From NCBI RefSeq assembly GCF_024139115.2, contig NC_085140.1, positions 426,087,781 through 426,151,780 on the forward strand: a stretch of 64,000 nucleotides of DNA. Direction: 5' to 3'. Both the position numbers and the translations under genes were made by a program. How positions within the stretch are numbered: the first letter of the stretch is position 1; every line of letters starts with the position of its first letter. This stretch comes from Armigeres subalbatus (lineage: Eukaryota; Arthropoda; Insecta; Diptera; Culicidae). Under the pieces are notes generated by a model. That model had not been told where the DNA came from. It made no database searches and saw nothing but the letters and a program-made list of their open reading frames with translations. Positions 1 through 11,835 of the stretch are shown one piece after another.

Positions 1-1640
1 GGGTTCGGCTATATTACCGAGTGGTGCATGCCACTACAAGAATATCCTTCAAGAATTCCTCTAGAAATTTCTTTCGGAATTTCTACAAGAATTCGTCCAA
101 GTATTTCCCCGGAAATTTTTCTCTTCCTTCAGGAATTTCTCCAGATTTTTTTCCGCGGAATTGTTCTAGAATTCTTTCCGGACTTCACTCGGAATTTACT
201 CCAGAATTTCATTCGGAAATTAATGTTAGAGTTCCTCCAAGATATCTTCCAAGAGTTCTTCCAGGAATTTCTTCAGAACAAACAAAGAACAGCAATTCAT
301 CTAGGAATACTTTCTGGATTTCATCTGGTAATTTCTGCATTAATTCCTCCTGGTATTTTTTCGGGAATTCCTTCTGATATTTCTCCAGGAATTCCTTCAT
401 GAACTTCTCCAGTAATTATTTCAGTACTACCTTGTGAGAGTTCCTTGTGAGAGTTCCTTGTGAGAGTTACTAGTGGAACTCCCGGAGAAATTTTCAGATG
501 ATCAGCCGATGGAATATCAGGATTTGAATTTCTAGAGGAACTTCCGAAATCCCATTTCCCTTGAAATTCCTGCCAAATATCCTCAAAGAATCCCCTGTAA
601 AGTTCCTGGAGAGATTACTAGAGGAACTTTTGGAAAAACTCCTGGGGGAGCTCCCGGAGGAACTCCCAGAAAAACTATCGGAAGAACTTCGGGAGGAATT
701 TCCAGCTAATTTTCTGAAGAAAGCCTAAATGATTTCCTGAAAAAAAGCCTGAATGATCTCCTGGAAGAGCTACTGGTGGAATACCCGGAGGAATTTCTAA
801 AGAAACTCCCGGGAGATTTTTGAAATGAACCTCCGGAGGAACTGTCAGTGAATCTACCAGAAGACTTCTCTGAAAAAATCTTGGAGAATTCATCTTATAG
901 ACAAATCTCATCTAGCTGAAACCTTTGTAGGGGTATGTAGCAGGACCATCATCATCATCAGAGGACCTCCCGGAGAATTCCTTGAAGAGCTCCAAGAGAA
1001 ATTCTTGGAGGAGCTTCTGGAGGGATTTCTGTATAATTCCCGGAGGAAATTCCCGAGAGCCCCCGTAGGAACTGCCGATAGAACTAGCGGAATAATTCCC
1101 GAAGGAAATCCTGGAGGAATTCTTGGAGGATCTGCAAGTTGAACTCCTGGAAGAATTCCCGGAGGAATTTTCGAAGGAACTCCTGCAGGATGTCCAGTGG
1201 AAATCTTGAAGTTTCCACCGGAATTCTTTCTGGATATCTTTGGGAATTAATCTAGGAACTCCTCCAAAAATTCCATTGTTGATTTTATTTTCGGTATAAT
1301 TTCTGTATAAATTTTCGGTGGAATTCCTGGAGAAATTCTTTGAAATTTTCACAAGAAATTATTCGAAACTTTCACGGAAAAAAATATGGAATTTACACAG
1401 GAAGTTCGAAGATTTTTCGCGGAATTCTCAGGAATGTTTATTGGCAATTCTGCGGAATTTCCACGGAATATTCTTAGGAATTCCACGGTGCAATTTTTCA
1501 GATTTTTTTTTATGAGAAACAGCACGAAAGAATTATCTGAAGAATTCCCTGCAGAACTTATAAAAGAATTCGTGGAGGATTGGAGTAAATAATGGTGGAA
1601 TTTTCGGTCAATTCCCGGCGAAATTGCTGGAGGCATTCCA
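1..1640. repeat. Degenerate GAATTCC-type minisatellite
   Basis: A long stretch built from imperfect short units around GGAATTCC, CCAGGAATT and GGAGGAACTCC. There is no fixed period; units drift between about 10 and 14 bp. From 1 to about 430 the plus strand is mostly of the TTCC/TCCAG type. From about 480 to 1250 it is mostly GGAGGAACTCC, and after 1316 it is mixed. Several frames stay open by chance and give low-complexity peptides rich in F, S, R and N. I do not regard these as genes. Confidence 0.8.
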
Positions 1641-1899
1641 GAAAAACCCGGCGTGAATGCGTCACGTTTATTGGCATTACGTTTTAGTACAAAACGCTGA
1701 CTTCAACGCTGACGCGCAACGCGCTGTTGTGATTCAGCCTTTACTGTTGGTTGTGGATTTGGTTTCAAAGTGTTTGGAGCTTAGAAGGAAAAAGTACCAA
1801 GCACTAATATTCATGTGTTTTTATAAAACTACTATAAAACAACGATTCAGAAGACCTAAAAATTTGCCCCCCCCTAATCGAAATCCTGGCTACGCCCAT

Positions 1900-2520
1900 G
1901 CCCTCAACGATTCACTTCGGAATCCCTCGACGAATTGCTTCAAAATCCTTCGACGATTTACTTCGGAATCCCTCGACGAAATGCTTCAAAATCCTTCGAC
2001 GATTTGCTTTGGAATCCCTCAACGATTTGCTTCAACATCCCTGAAGGATTCCCTTTGAAATCACTGGAGGATTCTTCACGCAATCCCTGGAGGATTAATT
2101 CGGAGTCCCTCGACGATTTGCTTCGGAATCCCTCGATAGATTGCTTTGGAATCCTTCGACGATTTGCTTCTACATTCTATCTACATCACTGGAACACTGC
2201 CTACGAAATCCTTGGAACATTCATGTTGGAATTTCTGGAGAATTTCCGACGAAGTCTATGGAATATTTCCATCCGAATTCCTGGAATATTACCTTCGGAA
2301 TTCCTGGAGAATTCCATTCGGAATCTCTAAAAGATTCTCATTGGAATCCCTGAAATATTTCCGTCGGATTCTCTGGAACATTCCCGTTCAAATTCCTGGA
2401 ATATTTCCATCGGTATTCCTGGAGGATGGACGATATCTAGAAGATTCTCATTGGAATCTGTGGAACATTCCCGTCGGAATCGCTGGCATATTCTCGTTGA
2501 AATCCCTGGTGGATTGCATT
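1900..2520. repeat. Degenerate 20-30 bp minisatellite (ATCCCTCGACGATTTGCTTC)
   Basis: Imperfect tandem units of roughly 20-30 bp. The first part (1900-2170) repeats a unit like AATCCCTCGACGATTTGCTT. The second part (2200-2520) repeats units like GGAATTCCTGGAATATTTCC. Related in style to the array at 1-1640. Open frames here are by-products of the repeat. Confidence 0.75.
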
Positions 2521-2597
2521 CAGAAGCCCAAATTTAATTATGGAATAGAGGTAATAAACTTCCCTTTGTTATCATTCCCAAACATGTTGGTTACCTA

Positions 2598-3119
2598 CCC
2601 GATCAGGAATACATAACAAAATTATAACTCAATTCTATCAATGATTGTTATTTAAAACAACGTGTGTTATAATTAGATAATTCGATAAAAATGTGTCTTC
2701 GGCCAGTTTTATTTCATATCAAAATTATAACAATTGGAATTGGCATTGGAAAAAAGCGGAGGTAATCACCTCCAGTATAACTTGACGCAATGTTCGATGT
2801 TAATAGCTAGTACAAAGTTAATTGCCTACATTATGGATGGAAATCCGGCGTTGTAGCGTACCACATTTTTATACGTGATGTAGGCAATTACCATGAAAGT
2901 AGATTTTTGTACCTCATAATCATATCAACGGTTGTTATAATGTTGAAATGAAGGTAACAACCTCTGATATAATTATGTTACGGCTAGAGGGAATTTTGAT
3001 ATAATTTTTGTTATTTTAACAACTAACCAGCCAATTTTATAACACATTTTGTTACATTATTTTTCTGAAATAAATAACTCCCCTTGTTATAATTTTGTTT
3101 TTATGCATTCTTGATCGGG
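2598..3119. mobile_element. TIR DNA element, 522 bp, TA target duplication
   Basis: Terminal inverted repeats begin CCCGATCAGGAATACATAAC on the left; the reverse complement of the right end is CCCGATCAAGAATGCATAA. TA dinucleotides at 2596-2597 and 3120-3121 form the target duplication. The interior is AT-rich with repeated GTTATAATT motifs and no coding potential. The TA duplication suggests mobilisation by a Tc1/mariner or pogo-type transposase (inference). Confidence 0.8.
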
Positions 3120-3121
3120 TA

Positions 3122-3433
3122 CCTGTCAAAACGTGCTGATTTTTCCTTCGTTGACATTTGGTGCCCTATCCTCGCCAGCAAAAGATGATTCGCTAGTGAC
3201 GACAGCGACAATCTTCCTCTATAGTTTATTACCTCTATTCCATAAACCTAGAAATGTGATCCATCTTGTCCAGCCTTCTTCTTACGAACGTCACACCAAT
3301 GCAGAGGAAGAAATTCTTGAATGCGGGGGTCCCACCTCACAAAATTTTGATTATTTCTATACCGATGAAAAAACGTTCTTGATTTTAAATCATTTTTTAA
3401 GATTTTAATTGAGCATTATAAACAGTAGTTCAG
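3122..3433. other. Intergenic, unassigned
   Basis: No gene or repeat recognised. The 3' flank of ZAD gene 1 lies here; an ATTAAA-type sequence on the minus strand near 3404-3409 could serve as a poly(A) signal. Confidence 0.3.
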
Positions 3434-4881
3434 TCATCCTTCCGATCCCGTGCCTTTGTTCAATTCTCGCAGTATTGCCATTGCCTTCAACTTATTCGAA
3501 TGTTTGAATGAGCGAATATGTCTTGCCAACCTATCCCTAAAATTAAAATCAGGTTCTCGTGAAAGTAAAAAAACGTTACAAAGACAAAGCTCGTAAAATA
3601 ACTTACTGTGAATTAAATCTAACATCACACATATTGCACCCGTAGATCTTTGGTCCATGCGATTTCCTCATGTGGGAAACGTACGCCTGTCTGGACTGTA
3701 TTTGCTTTTGGCATATGTGGCAAAAAAATGAAGAAACTCCGTCCGTACTGTTTTTCACTCGTGGTGTGCGAACTCTATCTGGTGCTGACAATGCTACAGC
3801 TCCGTTCGCAGGGAGTTTGACTTTAACCATGCCCCTGTTAATCGGCCGGTCTGTGTTAACAGATTTTTGTGGTATTACTCGGTCGCGATTAGTTTTCACA
3901 ACATTGTCATCATAAGTCGAGTTCATAAAAACTGCCGCTGGATCCAATGAAACTTCCAGTAGTTCGGGGTTCTCTCGGTTTAGATTTTGGATGACATTTC
4001 TGGATTCTTTGTTTGACGTCAGTTTCACACTCTCCCCTCGTGATATATTTGAAAATTCAGCTTCTTCAAGTTTTTCCGTTTTAATTTTCTTTGACTCATT
4101 CGGAGGATCTTGATTTTCTACCTTAACGGTTGTATCGGAATCCTCAAGTTTTGATTTTTGAGCAATCTGCATTTGTAAATTACACCTGAAATGTCGGAAA
4201 ATCACGGAATTTTAGTTGGGAATCGTATGCGACGTGTAAGAAAATGAAAAACTTAAGTCTGTAGAAAACATGTTTGTACGACAAGTTAGATATTCAGGCT
4301 CTGCAACGAACCTGGCAATTAAAGTTGGAATAGTACAAATTTATATTTTAGACAAATATACATTAGTAAAATACATGCAAATAATGATATTTAAATATTT
4401 CTTTGAGAATATAAAATATAAATTAAACAAAATATAGTCTCTCACCCTTCTGTGGATGACGGTTTACATTTTAAACACGCATGATTCTTTGAATCATAAA
4501 TCATCCTGCATGCTGTCAGTTCTGATTCAGCATCAACATCTTCATTCTGTATTATGAGCTGCAACGCACCTTGTACTTCTTGGCAACGTTTTCGAAACTG
4601 TTGGAATTCGATCAACCGTATTCGGCAGAGAGCACATATGGCTTGGCTCATTCGATCCTCAGGAGATACCTTGAAATGATTATTAACACTTATACTGGTA
4701 TATGTAGTTCAAATAATTAATCCAGGTTCACCTTAATTGAGAGAAATTCCGAAATCCATTGATGCAAACTCTCCTCCTTCAATACGTCGTATTGATACTC
4801 TTCACTCAAGCAAAGTCGACAAATTTGATGAATACTTTCCAAAACACTTGGTTCGGATTTGATGATTATTGAATTCATCAT
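3434..4881 (-). CDS. ZAD gene 1: ZAD/C2H2 zinc-finger protein, 4 exons, 351 aa
   Basis: Probable nuclear DNA-binding regulator of the insect ZAD family. Exons on the minus strand: 4881-4732, 4669-4446, 4185-3607 and 3536-3434; introns of 62, 260 and 70 bp are all GT-AG. Exon 1 (50 codons) carries the first ZAD cysteine pair (CRLCLSEE). Exon 2 carries the second pair (ICALCRIRL) and is 224 nt, the same length as in ZAD genes 2 and 3. Two C2H2 fingers lie at the C-terminus, CHIC..HMRKSH and CNMC..HIRSFKH; the second is split by intron 3. At the exon 2/3 junction a CLKC pair is followed by no finger histidines, so the finger that gene 2 keeps there has decayed. Two in-frame ATGs (4881, 4878) are possible; the first is used. 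Frame is continuous through all junctions. ZAD domains are known to dimerise. Confidence 0.93.
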
Positions 4882-5063
4882 TATTGATTCTCTATTTCCT
4901 TCTCAACACATATGATTAATTTAGGAAGAAACTAAAAAATTAAGCTACCAAAATTCTACGTATCCCATAAGAAATGTAATTACATACAAACAAGCAAATT
5001 TATACAAGGTATGAACAGTTTGACGTTTGAGCGGTGACAAATTCATTTAAAATGAACTTGTTA

Positions 5064-5217
5064 TGGTCCAATGCACCAAGTTCATCATTGACGTTTGAGA
5101 CGGGCGCTGTTTACTAAGAATGAATACTTTTTCATTCATCGAGTTCATGCAAGTGTTCATTTTTAGTAAACAGCGCCCGTCTCAAACGTCATTGTGTTCA
5201 TTCGGTGCATTGGACCA
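5064..5217. mobile_element. MITE family A, copy 1 (TGGTCCAATGCACC foldback)
   Basis: A 154-bp near-palindrome. The ends TGGTCCAATGCACC and GGTGCATTGGACCA are reverse complements and the inner arms also pair (ACGTTTGAGACGGGCGCTG). No coding capacity. It starts 183 bp upstream of the gene 1 ATG. Confidence 0.85.
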
Positions 5218-5355
5218 TGCACCAAGTTCATCATTGACGTTTGAGCGGTGCGCTGTTGACTAAGAATGAATACTTTTTCATTCATCGAGTTCATGCAAGT
5301 GATCATTTTTAGTAAACAGCGCTTGTCTCAAACGTCATTGTGTTCATTCGGTGCA

Positions 5356-5507
5356 TAGACTAACGCAAAATGAACTCCCCCAAGAAATTATGACGTTTGA
5401 GCGGGTCGCATAATGAACGCAAAATGAACTTTTGTTCGAGAAGACGACCCGCTCAAATGTCAAAATCCATCGGGTGAGTGAATTTCATGAACTCCTGCAC
5501 AGGTCTA
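5356..5507 (+). mobile_element. MITE family B, copy 1
   Basis: About 152 bp, beginning TAGACTAACGCAAAATGAAC and ending CTCCTGCACAGGTCTA. The internal arms TGACGTTTGAGCGGGTCG and CGACCCGCTCAAATGTCA form an inverted repeat. Directly abuts copy 2 head to tail. Confidence 0.82.
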
Positions 5508-5851
5508 TAGACTAACGCAAAATGAACTCCCCCAAGAAATTATGACGTTTGAGCGGGTCGCATAATGAACGCAAAATGAACTTTTGTTCGAGAAGACGAC
5601 CCGCTCAAATTGGGTTCTGCAGCATGACGTCACGAATGAATTCGGTCCTCGTCGAATGAACTTTTTTGACAGTTCAGTAGTACTTTCCACTGACTCCGAC
5701 AAGGATCGAGTTCGTGATTGGTTGGCTGCCCCCGAGTCCAACGCGAAGTACTACTAATCAGTCATCAGTTTGAGGTTAGATATAGACGCTGCAGAACCTA
5801 ATGTCAAAATCCGTCGGGTGAGTGAATTCGATGAACTCCTGCATAAGTCTA
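5508..5851 (+). mobile_element. MITE family B, copy 2, interrupted by family C
   Basis: Same sequence as copy 1, interrupted after CCGCTCAAAT at 5610 by a 190-bp family C element and resuming GTCAAAATCCGTCGGG at 5803. The dinucleotide AT flanks the insert on both sides (5609-5610 and 5801-5802), giving the target duplication and the order of events: B first, then C. Confidence 0.82.
5611..5800 (+). mobile_element. MITE family C, copy 1 (TAGGTTCTGCAG termini)
   Basis: A 190-bp element with termini T(A/G)GGTTCTGCAGC and GCTGCAGAACCTA. Other copies at 6305, 18071, 18263, 25205, 25404 and 41911 are nearly identical in length. Non-coding; carries the conserved stretches TGACGTCACGAATGAATTCG and GTGATTGGTTGGCTGCCCC. 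Confidence 0.85.
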
Positions 5852-5861
5852 TTGGACCATA

Positions 5862-6304
5862 CAGAGGGGGGACAACGGATTTTTTTCATATGGAGTTTGG
5901 CAAGTATGACAGTACCCTCTTATTTGGCGCATAAATTTATACTCCAATGTCAAAATGCTCATAACTATCATAAATTGTGATGGTATTTGTAAAAAAAAAA
6001 TATTGTTTACCGTTTTTACAAGAGAGTGGTGTCGAAAGCACATATTAAATTAAAGATAGCATCGAACAAAAATACACCAAATCCGTAAAAATGTAGTGTT
6101 TTCACTTTATTCCTTACGCGAAATATGCAAATAAATAATTATGTTGGTAGAAAAAACTCTGTGTTGAGCAGAAACAGTTGTTTGTTGCTTTATCCAAACT
6201 TTGTGCGTTTCAGAACATTCTCACTCACTGCAGTGTTTATTTTTCATATACTACGGCGTAGTGTTAGTGCCGTCGGCATTCGCTCGATCGGAGGCAACAC
6301 ATAT
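5862..6304. other. Intergenic between MITEs, unassigned
   Basis: AT-rich sequence between two MITE groups. No gene, repeat family or RNA recognised. Confidence 0.3.
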
Positions 6305-6494
6305 TAGGTTCTGCAGCGTCTGAATGTAACCTCAATCTGGTGACAGATCAGTAGTACTTCTTGATGGACTCAGGGGCAGCCAACCAATCACGAACTCGAC
6401 CCTTGTCGGAGTCAGTCGAAAGTACTACTGAACTGTCAAAAAAGTTCATTCGACGAGGACCGAATTCATTCGTGACGTCATGCTGCAGAACCTA
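6305..6494 (-). mobile_element. MITE family C, copy 2
   Basis: 190 bp, opposite orientation to copy 1: starts TAGGTTCTGCAGCGTCTGAA and ends CATGCTGCAGAACCTA. Confidence 0.85.
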
Positions 6495-6526
6495 ATTTGA
6501 CAGCTTAGCACCCGCCTGGGACCATA

Positions 6527-6680
6527 TGGTCCAATGCACCGAATGAACACAATGACGTTTGAGACGGGCGCTATTTACTAAAAATGAACACTTGCATGAA
6601 CTCGATGAATGAAAAAGTATTCATTCTAAGTAAACAGCGCCCGTCTCAAACGTCAATGATGAACTCGGTGCATTGGACCA
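6527..6680. mobile_element. MITE family A, copy 3
   Basis: Complete 154-bp foldback with termini TGGTCCAATGCACC and GGTGCATTGGACCA. A preceding GGGACCATA at 6518 suggests the stub of another family A end. Confidence 0.85.
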
Positions 6681-6739
6681 TGAATCGGTTTATAAGATGA
6701 ACTTTACGTGAAGTTTACGACGTATAGATTCATGCAGGG

Positions 6740-7412
6740 TGTCGTGACCGATCCAATCACCGCTGCTAATCGGAGCGATTGCCGCTACCTCCGAACGACA
6801 ATCAAAGCAGAGAGCAGTTCTACCCGCTCTCTGACTTGATTGTCATCGGGAACTGCTTCCTCCGGCGGCATTTCGACCAGCAGGGGGCGGTGCCACCCGC
6901 TTACCCGCTGCCTACTACTGCCACCAGGAACACGGACCTATTCCTATAGGTCCACCGCTGCTCGGACCTACTCCTGTAGGTCCTGGTCCAGGAATGGGCA
7001 CTACGCTACAGTAGTCTCCGCCCAGGTGCAGGTTTCACCGTTGATGCGCCTAAACACATCGGCCAAAAATTCAAACTGTTCCTACCATTTTACTCATATC
7101 TATAGACATATGAGACATGGTCCGGTAGTGATGGGTTAACACTCCATTCGTGCCATTCATACCTTGTTGCCATATTTTACCATGAATGCCTTCACGTTCA
7201 TTAAGTGCAATATAATTGCCTACTTTTTGGCGAATTGCCAGCAATATGCACTGAGCTTTCAAAGCTTGCTTACATCACATGTTAAAGAATTTGTGATATG
7301 CAAAGATTTATAATAAGTGCCTTGTACTTCTTTTTTAGCTTTTTCAGTACATTTAAATACTTGTTCGACTTTAATTTATTTTATTTTTTTTAACTTAATC
7401 GCTATCACCACA
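6740..7412 (-). repeat. LTR (left copy; 3' LTR in element orientation)
   Basis: 673 bp, TG...CA bounded as read on the plus strand (TGTCGTGACCGATCC ... CTATCACCACA). Contains two small hairpins: GGACCTATTCCTATAGGTCC at about 6954-6974 and GGACCTACTCCTGTAGGTCC at about 6983-7003. Open frames inside are identical in the other LTR and are not genes. Confidence 0.9.
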
Positions 7413-7434
7413 ATCCCGCTCACCTCTACTCTCC
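7413..7434 (-). other. Putative polypurine tract of the LTR element
   Basis: The minus strand immediately upstream of the 3' LTR (element orientation) reads GGAGAGTAGAGGTGAGCGGG. Its position is right for plus-strand priming; the purine run is interrupted. Confidence 0.45.
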
Positions 7435-10400
7435 AAGATGTTGCATTGTTGTTTAATCCACATTCAATTATCATTATTGAATGTCTTATTTCGTTTTATA
7501 TTTTCATATGCAAGACATTCACTAATCTAAGTCAAGTACTTAATATATGAAGTAAACACATATGCAATCAAAATCCATCACAATTCACAGGAATCAATAT
7601 TTAATCAAAATGTTATCCATTGCAAATTACATCTAAACCAGATTCCAGTCCAAATACATTACAAACTTACATGACATTCACATCCATTCTATATCGACAT
7701 TCTAACCTTTAAATCAACTTATAATTCCAATTCGATCAATTTTATTTATTTTTATTTAAATTTTCTACCCATCAATGTTTTTTTTTTAATTTGTTATGAC
7801 TCTTCAATATTTTATCGAGTCTGAATATTTTTTTTTTTAGCACGTACAGAGTTTGTAAATCATTGCATATTATAAAATCACTTTGTTACTTAATTGCACC
7901 TGTGGTTCAAATCAGGTTTTTTTTTTTGATCTCTAGGTTCTAACTCACCAGCAGTTCATTTCCAAATTGAACATCAAATATAATGAAGCACTAGATCCTA
8001 GGTTCCAATACAAATCTAAGCCCATTCATACCCAAATAAAAAATCAATCCAAATCCAATACAAAAACAAAACCAATCCACATCTAATCCAAACCAATAAC
8101 GACCCAAATCCAATCCAAATCTAGACCAACTCCAGTCTAAACATAATAAAAATCCAATCCAAATACAATCCAATTCAAATCCAATCCAAGTCTAGTTCAA
8201 CTCCATTTCAAATCAAATCCAATTCAAGTCCTATACAAATCTAACCTAAATTCAATCCAATCAAAATCCAATGCAAATACAATACAAATCCAATTCCATC
8301 CAATCCAATTCAAATGCAATCTATATCCAATCCAGATTCAATTCAAATTTAATCCAAGTTCAATCCAAATCAAATCCGATTCCAATGCAAATACAATCCA
8401 AATGCAATCCAATCCGGATTTATTTCGCAATCCGATCTAAATCCAATCCAAATGCAATTCTACAAACATCCAAAATAAATCTAAAATAAATCCAATCTAA
8501 ATTCAATTCAAATGCTATGCAATCCAAATACTATCCAAATCTAATTCAAATCCAATCAAAATCCAATTCAAATCTAATCCAAATCCCATTAAAATTCAAT
8601 TCCAATCTAAATCCAGTCGAAATCAAATTCAAATCCAATGCAAATCCATTTAAATCAAATCCAAATCTAGTACAATCCAAATTCAATCCAACTCCATTCC
8701 GATTTCAATGCAAAAACAATCCAAATGCAATCCAAATCCAATCCAAATAAATCCAAATGCTATCCAATCCAAATCCACTAAAAACCAAATCCAAACTCCA
8801 TTAAAATCCAATCCAAATCCAATCTAAGTCCATTCCAATTCGAATTCATTCCAAGTTTAATCCAATCTAAATCCAATCCAAATCCAATTTCTACAAACAT
8901 CCAAAACAAATCCAAAATAAATCCAATCTAAATCCAATTCAAATGCTATGCAATCCAAATACTATCCAAATCTAATTCAAATCCAATCAAAATCCAATTC
9001 AAATCTAATCCAAATCCCATTAAAATTCAATTCCAATCTAAATCCAGTCGAAATCAAATTCAAATCCAATGCAAATCCATTTAAATCAAATCCAAATCTA
9101 GTACAATCCAAATGCAATCCAAATCCAATCCAAATAAATCCAAATGCTATCCAATCCAAATCCACTAAAAACCAAATCCAAACTCCATTAAAATCCAATC
9201 CAAATCCAATCTAAGTCCATTCCAATTCGAATTCATTCCAAGTTTAATCCAATCTAAATCCAATCCAAATGCAATTCAAACCCAATCAAAATTTAGATCC
9301 AATCCAAATCAAATGCAAATCCATTCAAATCGAATCCAAATCTGGTACAACCCAATCTGAATCAAATCTGACTTCAATACATTCTAAATCCAATCAAAAT
9401 ACAAATCCATTTCAACTCTATTTCAAATTCAATCCAATCCAAATGCAATCAATTTAAATCCAAATCCAATCCAAATGCAATCCAACTTAAATCCAATCCA
9501 ACTATAATCCAAATGCAATTCAAACTCAATCTCAATTTAATCCAAATCCAACCTAAATCCAAACCGATATCAATGCAAATACAATCCAATCCAATTCAAA
9601 TACAAATCCAATTCAAAACTATTCCAAATTCAATAAAATCTGAATCCAATCCAGTTGCAATCCAGATTCAATTCGAATCCAATCCTACACCAATCCAGAT
9701 CCAATCGAAAGGAAATACAAACTCAATTCCAAATCAAATGCAAATCCAATCAAGATCGAATCTGATTTCAATGGAAATACAACCCAAATTCAATCCGAAT
9801 ACAAGTCCAATTCAAATCCAATCCAATCGAAATCCAATCCAATTACAAATCCAATTCAAATCTTTTCTAAATTCTATCCCATCTAAATCCAATCCAAATG
9901 CAATCCCAGTCAAATCCAACTTCAATTCAAATCCAATCCAAATACATTTAAATCGTATCCACATCTAGTCCAATCCAAATGCAATCTAAATCCAATTCAA
10001 ATCCAATCCAAATCCCATTAAAATTCAATCCCATCTAAATCTAGTCCAAATGCAATTCAAATCAAATCCTAATCCAGATCCAATCGAATCCAAATCTAGT
10101 ACAATTCAAATTCAATCCAAATTCAATCCGATTTCAATGCAAATACAATCCAAATGCAATCCAATCTGGATTTATTTTGCAATCCGAATCAAATCCAATC
10201 CAAATACGATCCAAATCTAATTCAAATCCAATCAAAATACAATTCAAATCTAATCCAAATCCCATTAAAATTCAATTCCAATCTAAATCCAATTCAAATC
10301 TATCCCAAATTCAATCCAATCTAAATCCAGTCGAAATCAAATTCAAATCCAACCCTAATCCAGATCCAATTCAAATCCAATGCAAATCCATTCAAATTGA

Positions 10401-10476
10401 ATCCAAATCTAGTACAAACCAAATTCAATCCAAATCCAATCCGATTTCAATGCAAAAACAATCCAAATGCAGTCCA

Positions 10477-10570
10477 AAGTCGATTCAAGTACGAGACACT
10501 GAAGACGAAATACGTATCTGTCAAGGTACAATCAAGTGGTGGAATTAAATGGGAAGGTACAAACTCGTCT
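10477..10570 (+). mobile_element. Short TE-derived insert shared with 49670-49735
   Basis: The segment with AATACGTATCTGTCAAGGTA and CAAGTGGTGGAATTAAATGG occurs almost identically at about 49672-49733. It interrupts the minisatellite, so it is an inserted fragment, perhaps the 3' end of a LINE or SINE. The family is not identified. Confidence 0.6.
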
Positions 10571-10851
10571 TATCCAAACGCAATCCAAATAAAATCCAAA
10601 ATAAATCCATATGTTATCCAATCCAAATCCACTAAAAAACCAAATCCAAATTCCAATAAAAATTCAATCCCAAATTCAATCTAAATCCATTCCAATTCAA
10701 ATTCATTCAAATCGAATCCAAATCTAGTACAATCCAAATTCAATCCAAATCCAATCCGATTTCAATGCAAATACAATCCAAACGCAATTCAATCCGGATT
10801 TATTTTGCAATTTAAATCAATTCCAATCCAAATCAAATTCAAATCCAATCC

Positions 10852-11135
10852 TTCTTCTTCTTCTCCAATGGCTCTACATTCTAACTGGAACTTGGCCTGC
10901 TTTCCAACTTAGTATTCTATTGGCATTTCCTCAGTCAATTGAATGAATTGAAAGGTTTTCTATGCCCGCTATTGCATGAGTATGTATCTTGTGTTGCAAG
11001 TACAATGGGTACACTATGCCCAGAGTGTCGAGAAAGTTTCCAACCCGAGAACATCGTAGACCGGACTGAGAATCAAACTCGCCATCTCCGGATTAGCAAT
11101 CCCACGCATTTGCTCGCAAGGCTACTGGAGACCCC
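10852..11135 (-). mobile_element. tRNA-related SINE (type 2), complete, in minisatellite
   Basis: Minus-strand SINE: its head is the complement of GGCTACTGGAGACCCC at the right and its tail is the CTTCTTCTTCTTC run at the left. The flanks AAATCCAATCCT on both sides look like a target duplication, although the host repeat contains similar words. The same SINE is at 13043-13613 and 34655-39455. An antisense open frame (10939-11175) with cysteine pairs resembling a RING finger is only the complement of the SINE. Confidence 0.78.
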
Positions 11136-11835
11136 AAATCCAATCCTACACCAAACCAAATCAAATCCAAAATAAATCCGATCTTAATCCAATTAAAATG
11201 CTATCCAATCCAAAATACGATCCAAATCCAATTCGAATCCAATTCAAATCTTATCAAAATCCTATTAAAATTCAATTCCAATCTAAATCCAATTCATATC
11301 CAATGCAAATCCATTCAAATCGAATCCAAATCTAGTATACAAAAAATCAATCCAAATCCAATCCGATTTCAATGCAAATAGAATCCTAATATAATACAAA
11401 GCCAATTCAAAACAATTCCAAAATCAATCCAAATGCAATCCAAATCTAATTAAAATCCAAGTCCAATGCAAATGCAATCCAAATCCAATCGGTATCTTAT
11501 CTGAATCCATTTCTAAGGCTTATTCCAAATGTATTCGATATCTAACAGTCATAATTTCATTTTTTTTTTGTAAGACACGTCCAAATAAAATGTGTTTTCC
11601 TACTCAAATCGCAGTATAATTCTAAATCGAATATAAAATCAAAGACAATACTCGATTTGAAATCCAACCCTATGACTCAATATCAAACTTTTGTCTGATT
11701 TCAATCAGAAACAAGTTAAAAAATCTAATTTTAAACTCATTAGTAATCCAATTCCAACTCTAATTGAATTTTAAAACTCAATCTAATTATTTCCGTTCTA
11801 ATTAAAATATTTTATCATCTCTTGTCACTTATCTG

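Larger units (their letters stand above)
5218..5861. mobile_element. MITE family A, copy 2, split by two family B copies
   Basis: The left part (5218-5356) runs from TGCACCAAGTTCATCATTG to CGGTGCA. The missing right terminus, TTGGACCATA, reappears at 5852-5861 after the family B dimer. Family B therefore inserted into the right arm of this copy. Confidence 0.7.
7990..11520. repeat. AATCCAAATCC-type minisatellite inside the LTR element
   Basis: About 3.5 kb of imperfect units based on AATCCAAATCCAATCC, with a strong strand bias (C/A on plus, G/T on minus). Frames stay open by chance and give Gln/Asn/Ser/Ile-rich peptides such as repeats of NPIQIQSKSN, which I do not treat as proteins. A longer-order duplication is visible: about 8467-8880 recurs at about 8896-9265 (offset 431 near the start), with one block (about 8675-8725) missing from the second copy. 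A non-repeat insert is at about 10477-10570 and a SINE at 10852-11135. Confidence 0.85.

Noticed and set aside
21..1636. Phe/Ser/Arg-rich open frames on both strands
   Set aside because: By-products of the degenerate GAATTCC repeat.
6840..7262. Identical short open frames, present again at 12261-12683
   Set aside because: They lie inside the two LTRs of the same element. The duplication comes from the LTR, not from gene conservation.
8271..10684. Long Gln/Asn/Ser-rich open frames
   Set aside because: Produced by the AATCCAAATCC repeat, which lacks stop codons in some frames. No start context, splice structure or domain.
10939..11175. Open frame with cysteine pairs resembling a RING finger (CPLLHEY...CPECRESF)
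   Set aside because: It is the antisense of a tRNA-related SINE found elsewhere in the window, so the cysteine pattern is coincidental.
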